A DNA stretch of 64,000 nt, taken from assembly GCF_015706575.1 (NCBI RefSeq), contig NW_024037050.1, positions 2,914,001 through 2,978,000 of the forward strand, read 5' to 3'. Shown in pieces: positions 59,821-64,000 of this stretch (positions are counted from its first letter, which is position 1; each line of letters starts with the position of its first letter). Below the pieces are notes generated by a model. It was not told where the DNA came from and ran no database searches. It was given only the letters and a program-made list of their open reading frames with translations. This DNA is from Patiria miniata. Lineage: Eukaryota; Echinodermata; Asteroidea; Valvatida; Asterinidae. The position numbers were made by a program, and so were the translations under genes.

Positions 59821-60720
59821 GTAAGTGTACCACCGTGGTTTAGAATATGGTGCCTGAGTAGTTTGGTTGGTGTAAACCTAGCTGAGTTATGAAAAAAAAT
59901 CAGTGTTTAAAAGTATCGGTATGGATTCCATGCATGGACAGTACTTCGCGCTTTGAAACCACTTTCGAAAGCCCCAGTGGGAGGGACTGGTTAGCTCGTG
60001 CACTGGTTAAAGTGCATATGGCACATTAACAATTAACAATTGTTGACTGCTGTGATGTGGGATTTGGCATTTTTAACACCGGAGGGGCGCATAGCTGAGA
60101 GTGCTATGCACCCTGACGAGGGTTTTAGAATGGAATATCTCACATCACAGCAGTCAACAATTGTTTTGTTATATCGCGCCAATAAGTAAAAAAGACGAAA
60201 GGTTTTCAACTCTCTATTCGAGAAATAAATGAAATCACTGCAGTGTAACCTTTTGATTACTGTAAGCTTTGCTGCCAGACATACGATTGAGAGGTTGCAG
60301 TTCTCTGCGAGGTGCACAGGCCCTACACACGCACCCTGCAACATATGCAGTGCGGTGTATATGAGATAATTTCTATGTAACGCGGTGTATTTGAGCTGCA
60401 GTGCAGTGTATATAACGTTAATGGTAATTTTTATAGACTGAACATGTGGCCGTTTTGGACCAATGACATGACAGTATCCAAGATATGATATAACAACATA
60501 TATTGGCACATGATATGCGTTTATATTGTCATTGTACATTCAAAGTTTCTGCCAAACATGCCAGAGCCCAGTATTATATGTTCATATGGTAATGTTTCCG
60601 AGTGAGCTCTACAAACCCGCCAAAGGTATGGTATTTTGTGATGTCGGATGGTTTGTGGCAATGTCTTAGTATGCATGATTCAGTGAATTGACTCTCTCTT
60701 TGCTCTTGTCTGTCTGTCAG
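59821..60720 (+). other. TOP1 intron (900 bp)
   Basis: GTAAGT donor and CTGTCTGTCAG acceptor. It carries the foldback element at 60,035-60,165. There are otherwise no features. Confidence 0.9.
60035..60165. mobile_element. 131-bp foldback element inside the TOP1 intron
   Basis: The outer arms AACAATTGTTGACTGCTGTG and CACAGCAGTCAACAATTGTT pair, continuing through ATGTGGGAT / ATCTCACAT. An inner stem GGGCGCATAGC / GCTATGCACCC surrounds a short loop. The whole folds into a two-stage hairpin in the pre-mRNA. It looks like a small MITE. The family is not recognised. Confidence 0.7.
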
Positions 60721-60870
60721 TGCCCTGGAGCGTAAGAAGACCCAAGTGGAGCGTCTAGAGGAACAGCTGACCAAGCTGGAGGTGAGCGCTACAGACAAGG
60801 AGGAGAATAAGGAGATTGCGCTGGGCACCTCCAAGCTGAACTACCTGGACCCTCGCATCTCAGTGGCCTG
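60721..60870 (+). CDS. TOP1: DNA topoisomerase I, second-last exon (linker end and active-site Tyr)
   Basis: Starts in phase 2 after CTGTCTGTCAG and encodes the second linker helix ([19 protein letters not shown]) followed by [20 protein letters not shown]. The Tyr of [10 protein letters not shown] (codon 60,842-60,844) is the nucleophile, human Tyr723, which forms the covalent bond to DNA 3'-phosphate. All residues around it match the family. The exon ends GCCTG|GTGAGT inside the Trp codon, completed by the next exon. Length and splice phase fit the conserved exon structure. Confidence 0.97.
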
Positions 60871-61259
60871 GTGAGTTCTCATCAACTTGACCTCTGTTAA
60901 ACTACCGACATGCAACTTTTCCTCGGATCTGCTGATTTCCTTGTTTTTTTTCCACTTCTCGTGAATGCCATTACAAATTAAAAAACACTGTTCAAAGTCT
61001 TGTGTGGTTTGGAGTTTCCAAAATGGATTTTGATGGAGTTGGGGTGGTTAGGGTTTATCCAAGTACGCTTTGTGATAATAACTTGGTCAGTTACTAAGGG
61101 GATAAATACTAGTGATCCTGTTAAGAGGGGACGCGTACGTGCTATTTCTGCGACATGTGCCCACATTCGGGGTGCACTTATGAGAACACCATTGGGATTT
61201 TACACATTTCACTGATAATTTATTTATTTTATTATTTCCCCCCCCCCCCCCCCCCCCAG
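60871..61259 (+). other. TOP1 intron (389 bp) with 20-C polypyrimidine tract
   Basis: Donor GTGAGT. The acceptor tract is T-rich, then 20 consecutive C (61,238-61,257), then AG (61,258-61,259). A C-only run is an unusual pyrimidine tract next to a splice site. Confidence 0.9.
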
Positions 61260-61362
61260 GACGAAGAAATGGGCAGTTCCCATCGAGAAGATCTACAACC
61301 GCACACAACGGGACAAGTTCCGATGGGCCATCGACATGGCGGGACCCGATTTTGTATTTTAA
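61260..61362 (+). CDS. TOP1: DNA topoisomerase I, last coding exon (C-terminal domain)
   Basis: Completes the split Trp codon and encodes [19 protein letters not shown] and RWAIDMAGPDFVF, then TAA (61,360-61,362). It is the C-terminal cap that packs the active-site Tyr against the core. Human TOP1 has [21 protein letters not shown] here and ends DMADEDYEF. This protein has Thr in place of the Cys after Trp and a less acidic tail (AGPDFVF). The acceptor lies after the poly-C tract. The frame is continuous with the previous exon, and all three exons together encode about 157 residues. Confidence 0.96.
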
Positions 61363-62318
61363 CGAGAGGCAAGACTTATATATTTTCTAGACAAATCACA
61401 AACACATTCAAACATTTGACAAACCGTTATTATTTGTACAGATACATAGTAGAACGTTTTTGATGTTAAAAAAAAAGCATTTACTACTTTAAGAGCGTCT
61501 TAAAATCCTCCTAGCCACCGATAACGAATCAGATTCTTGTTTTTTTTCCGCGTCGTAAGAGATTTTTTTAAAATGTACTTGAAAACAAATAAAAATAGCT
61601 GCCAGTCCTGTGATTTTTTTTCTGTTTCCGCGGAGTGACAACTTCTGTTGAATGAAATTCACGGCAGTTTTTTTTTTTTTTTACAAATAAGGTGGCCTTT
61701 GGGTCTTATTTTAATAATGTACATCTATGTATTTTCTGTTGGGATCCATGTTTGTGGAATGTACATTGAAGAGTAAATTCACGCTAAACGTTGGAAAGTT
61801 ATTGTAGCACTCGTGTTTGTTTAGTAGGCTTTATTTTTATTTAATGGGGCAGTTGTGACAAATTTGGAGGGAATTTGCAAGTTATAAGCCATGTTTGTTA
61901 ACTTTTGAAATTCTCCTGTACCTGAATTTTGTCTCTTTTTTTTTTCATCCGACTGCCCGTTTTTAAATGGATGTTGAAATTGCCAAGTATTTTTTGTTTC
62001 TTTTTTAAGTTTATTGCTTCCAATTTTTGAGTGAGGGAAAATTTGTTTCTCAATTTTATGTTTTGTTTTGAAGGATGAATAAGCAATATTTCTTAGCTGG
62101 ATATTCGTGACCTGTCAGAAAAACAGTTCTTTAAAACTTGGAAGTGAAATGTTAAATCCCATGCCTTAATCAATTTGAAGTTTGTCAAGCGCAACAGCCC
62201 ATCAATTAAAACTGAAAAAACTGCACATGACATCATGTAGTTCAATCTGACGTTGGCGACATCATGCCAGCAACTGATTTTGTATTTTGAGATGTGTGCC
62301 TGAATTTTATTACCTGAC
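61363..62318 (+). other. TOP1 3' UTR and downstream flank
   Basis: T-rich sequence after the stop with no further coding signal. The first canonical poly(A) signal is at 61,588. If it is not used the transcript could extend further, since downstream sequence stays T-rich. No exact end can be called. Confidence 0.55.
61588..61593 (+). terminator. candidate TOP1 poly(A) signal AATAAA
   Basis: AATAAA lies 226 bp after the stop and is followed about 20-40 bp later by a GU/U-rich stretch (CCTGTGATTTTTTTTCTG), the usual arrangement of a cleavage and polyadenylation site. Confidence 0.55.
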
Positions 62319-62776
62319 AATTTGTGACGGGCTCCACAAAAAAAGGGTATTATGTCGCAAAAAAGTGAAATTGAGTTATATAGGTGGTTGGAAAGCCCAC
62401 AATGTAAGCTTTCATTTGGTACATAAAGAGCTCCATAGCCCCTCCCGTTCTGGAGATATGATGTATTTGCATATTAACTACTTCCTTGGAGTTCAAATTA
62501 CACAACTGAGAAAACAGGCTTTAAAATAGCTGGCTTTGTTGTAGAACAACAGAATGTTGAACACAAAATGGTTGTTTTCTCCCACTTTGTTCATCAAAAT
62601 CAACATTTCTGTGAATGAAACCTGAAAGTGTAGGTATAAAAGCTGACATTTAGGACAAAAAATGGAAATCACATTTTGACGAAATTTTCACCCTCTCAAT
62701 TTTGAGCGGGCCACTACACAATAATGCTCAGTGCGACTTAATACCCTTTTTTTGTTGTTGAGCCGGTCACATTTGT
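62319..62776. mobile_element. TIR element (about 458 bp) downstream of TOP1
   Basis: The left end AATTTGTGACGGGCTCCACA, then AAAAAGGGTATTATGTCGC, is matched inverted on the right by GCGACTTAATACCC with TTTTTTTGTTGTTGAGCC and GGTCACATTTGTG. The inverted repeats are about 40 bp. The interior has no coding frame. The superfamily is not recognised. Confidence 0.65.
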
Positions 62777-63369
62777 GAATGCTTCTCCATTATTTTATAA
62801 AATACACAGAGGAAGGCTAGAAATTTGAACACCATTTTAAACTTTTTTTGTGATTCCTTGTGTTAGTGCAGCATAAGATGGGGAAGGGCTTTCTTTTTTT
62901 GTACATATCGTCACTGTGTAACGGCGCCATTGTGTCGGCCAGTGCTGTTGCTTTCATCAGCTAGTATTGCACAAAAGTAAACTAGTTTTCTTGTAGTTGA
63001 ACTATTTCAGGCAGGGACCACAGAGGTTGATTTCAAACTTTCTTCCAATCCCCCCAAATATATTTCAGGTAGAAAACCAGGACTTTTATATTCTTCCGCT
63101 TGGTTGCACTTGCTTGAATCAATGTGACAAAGTAATGTGCTATCTTGTAAGTGATGTTTGATTTAATATATTATAAGCCAACGCGCAGTATTACATGTTT
63201 GTCGTAAAAGGTGTACCGAAATCAATAATCTTCATCAGTGTACGCCACAGTGGAATAAGTCAACACGTGTCAGGTTTCGCACTCTTCTAGCTTGGATCCC
63301 TTTTTTTGTATTTCAATTTTGTGTATTACTTGCTTTATTTATTCTGTATAAAGCCCAACTCATCAGGTG

Positions 63370-63650
63370 TTATGGATTGGAGTCCAAGGCAGGGATTGTG
63401 CATTTACGATTGGCCAGTACGGTTTACATCCATATCATGTTGGACCAATCGCAGTGCTAGTTGAGAACACTCTGCACTCCGATTGGCTGCCGAGTTTTTG
63501 CCAGCGGCTATGGGAGTCAATTCTTCCTATCATGTTTTTTATTGCTGACTAGGCCAACTTTCGCATTAACTGTTTTACCCTTTTTTTGATACATAAACCC
63601 TTTCCACTCCTTCCACTCCAGTCGGCCATTTTGTGAGTTAAGCAGTCAAT
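63370..63650. promoter_or_regulatory. CCAAT-box cluster, possible promoter of a neighbouring gene
   Basis: Four CCAAT/ATTGG pentamers lie within 112 bp (63,375, 63,409, 63,445 and 63,482), spaced roughly 33-37 bp apart. Further right, about 63,625, CGGCCATTTTG resembles a YY1 site. NF-Y binds such clusters at many promoters. No adjoining exon is identified, and a 61-codon open frame over the cluster shows no family. Confidence 0.35.
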
Positions 63651-63768
63651 AGAACGAAAGCTTGTTCACAATAGGCAGTTTGTTTAACTTTTCTGCCATG
63701 TCCTTATATATATACAATTTGTGGTGTTGAAATGCTGTCATCTTCACTGTTATTGCACAGTGAAACTA

Positions 63769-63850
63769 CAGTGAAATCTTGATAAGTCAAACCTCAAGGG
63801 AACAGGTTCAAATTTTGACTTAAAACAGAGTTTTGAGTGGAAAGAATTCC
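63769..63850 (+). mobile_element. pogo-like MITE, truncated second copy
   Basis: CAGTGAAATCTTGATAAGTC, then AAACCTCAAGGGAACAGGTT and AGTTTTGAGT, match the element at 46,688. A TA precedes it (63,767-63,768). The right half is missing. Confidence 0.6.
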
Positions 63851-64000
63851 ATACAAGGCCAATACTCAAACTCCTTAATATGACCTGAAAAGTACCCAAA
63901 GTTGTAAATCTGATGAAGAAACACTATTTTAGGAGTGCAAAATTCTTTGATAATACTCTACCTTTTCTTTAATGGCCCATAGACTTTGTGCAGGAGGTCT
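63851..64000. other. gene-free end of window
   Basis: Nothing recognised. Confidence 0.4.

Noticed and set aside
59609-59824. Separate small gene starting at an internal Met.
   Set aside because: It is the inside of a TOP1 exon with normal splice sites on both sides.
1-64000. CRISPR array or bacterial operon features.
   Set aside because: The satellite monomer is far longer than a CRISPR repeat-spacer unit, without conserved-repeat/unique-spacer alternation, and spliced exons show the DNA is eukaryotic.

Overview
This is a piece of a eukaryotic, AT-rich (roughly 37-40% GC by eye) animal chromosome. It has spliced exons, tRNA-derived SINEs, many short inverted-repeat transposons (MITEs) and a large satellite array. 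The repeat style (TTAA-flanked MITEs, tRNA SINEs, very long poly-C/poly-G tracts) suggests a marine invertebrate deuterostome such as an echinoderm, hemichordate or cephalochordate. That placement is inference and cannot be settled from this window.

Layout. 1-1,240 is gene-free and holds a 647-bp long-armed hairpin MITE. About 1,240-19,192 is one continuous tandem satellite array in three zones: a diverged edge (to about 2,340), an 'A' zone of about 219-bp monomers (to about 5,748) containing two copies of a 5-monomer 1,096-bp higher-order repeat, and a 'B' zone of about 217-bp monomers (to 19,192). A variant monomer in the B zone recurs at 2,164, 2,383, 2,601, 1,085 and 2,380 bp, so a higher-order unit has been copied with gain and loss of whole monomers. 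The array runs into a 500-N gap, and the consensus near that gap carries many single-base deletions.

19,693-59,597 has no protein-coding gene I can support. It contains seven copies of one TTAA-flanked MITE family with terminal motif TTAAAGG (Kolobok/T2-like), a hAT-like element with one of these nested inside, three tRNA-derived SINE segments, a pogo-like MITE, a 19-20-bp minisatellite rich in GAAnnTTC, long G/C homopolymers, a local repeat cluster at 50-52 kb, and several non-repetitive stretches rich in homeodomain, POU and E2F-like motifs that look like candidate cis-regulatory DNA. A CpG-rich promoter-like patch lies at about 20.8 kb. A second 500-N gap is at 58,189-58,688.

The only recognisable host gene is on the + strand: the last three coding exons of DNA topoisomerase I (TOP1). 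They include the catalytic His (59,669), the linker coiled coil, the catalytic Tyr (60,842) and the stop (61,360-61,362). The upstream TOP1 exons are not visible in the roughly 40 kb to the left. They are therefore in the gap, outside the window, or displaced by assembly. Downstream of TOP1 lie another TIR element and a cluster of CCAAT boxes that may mark the promoter of a neighbouring gene.
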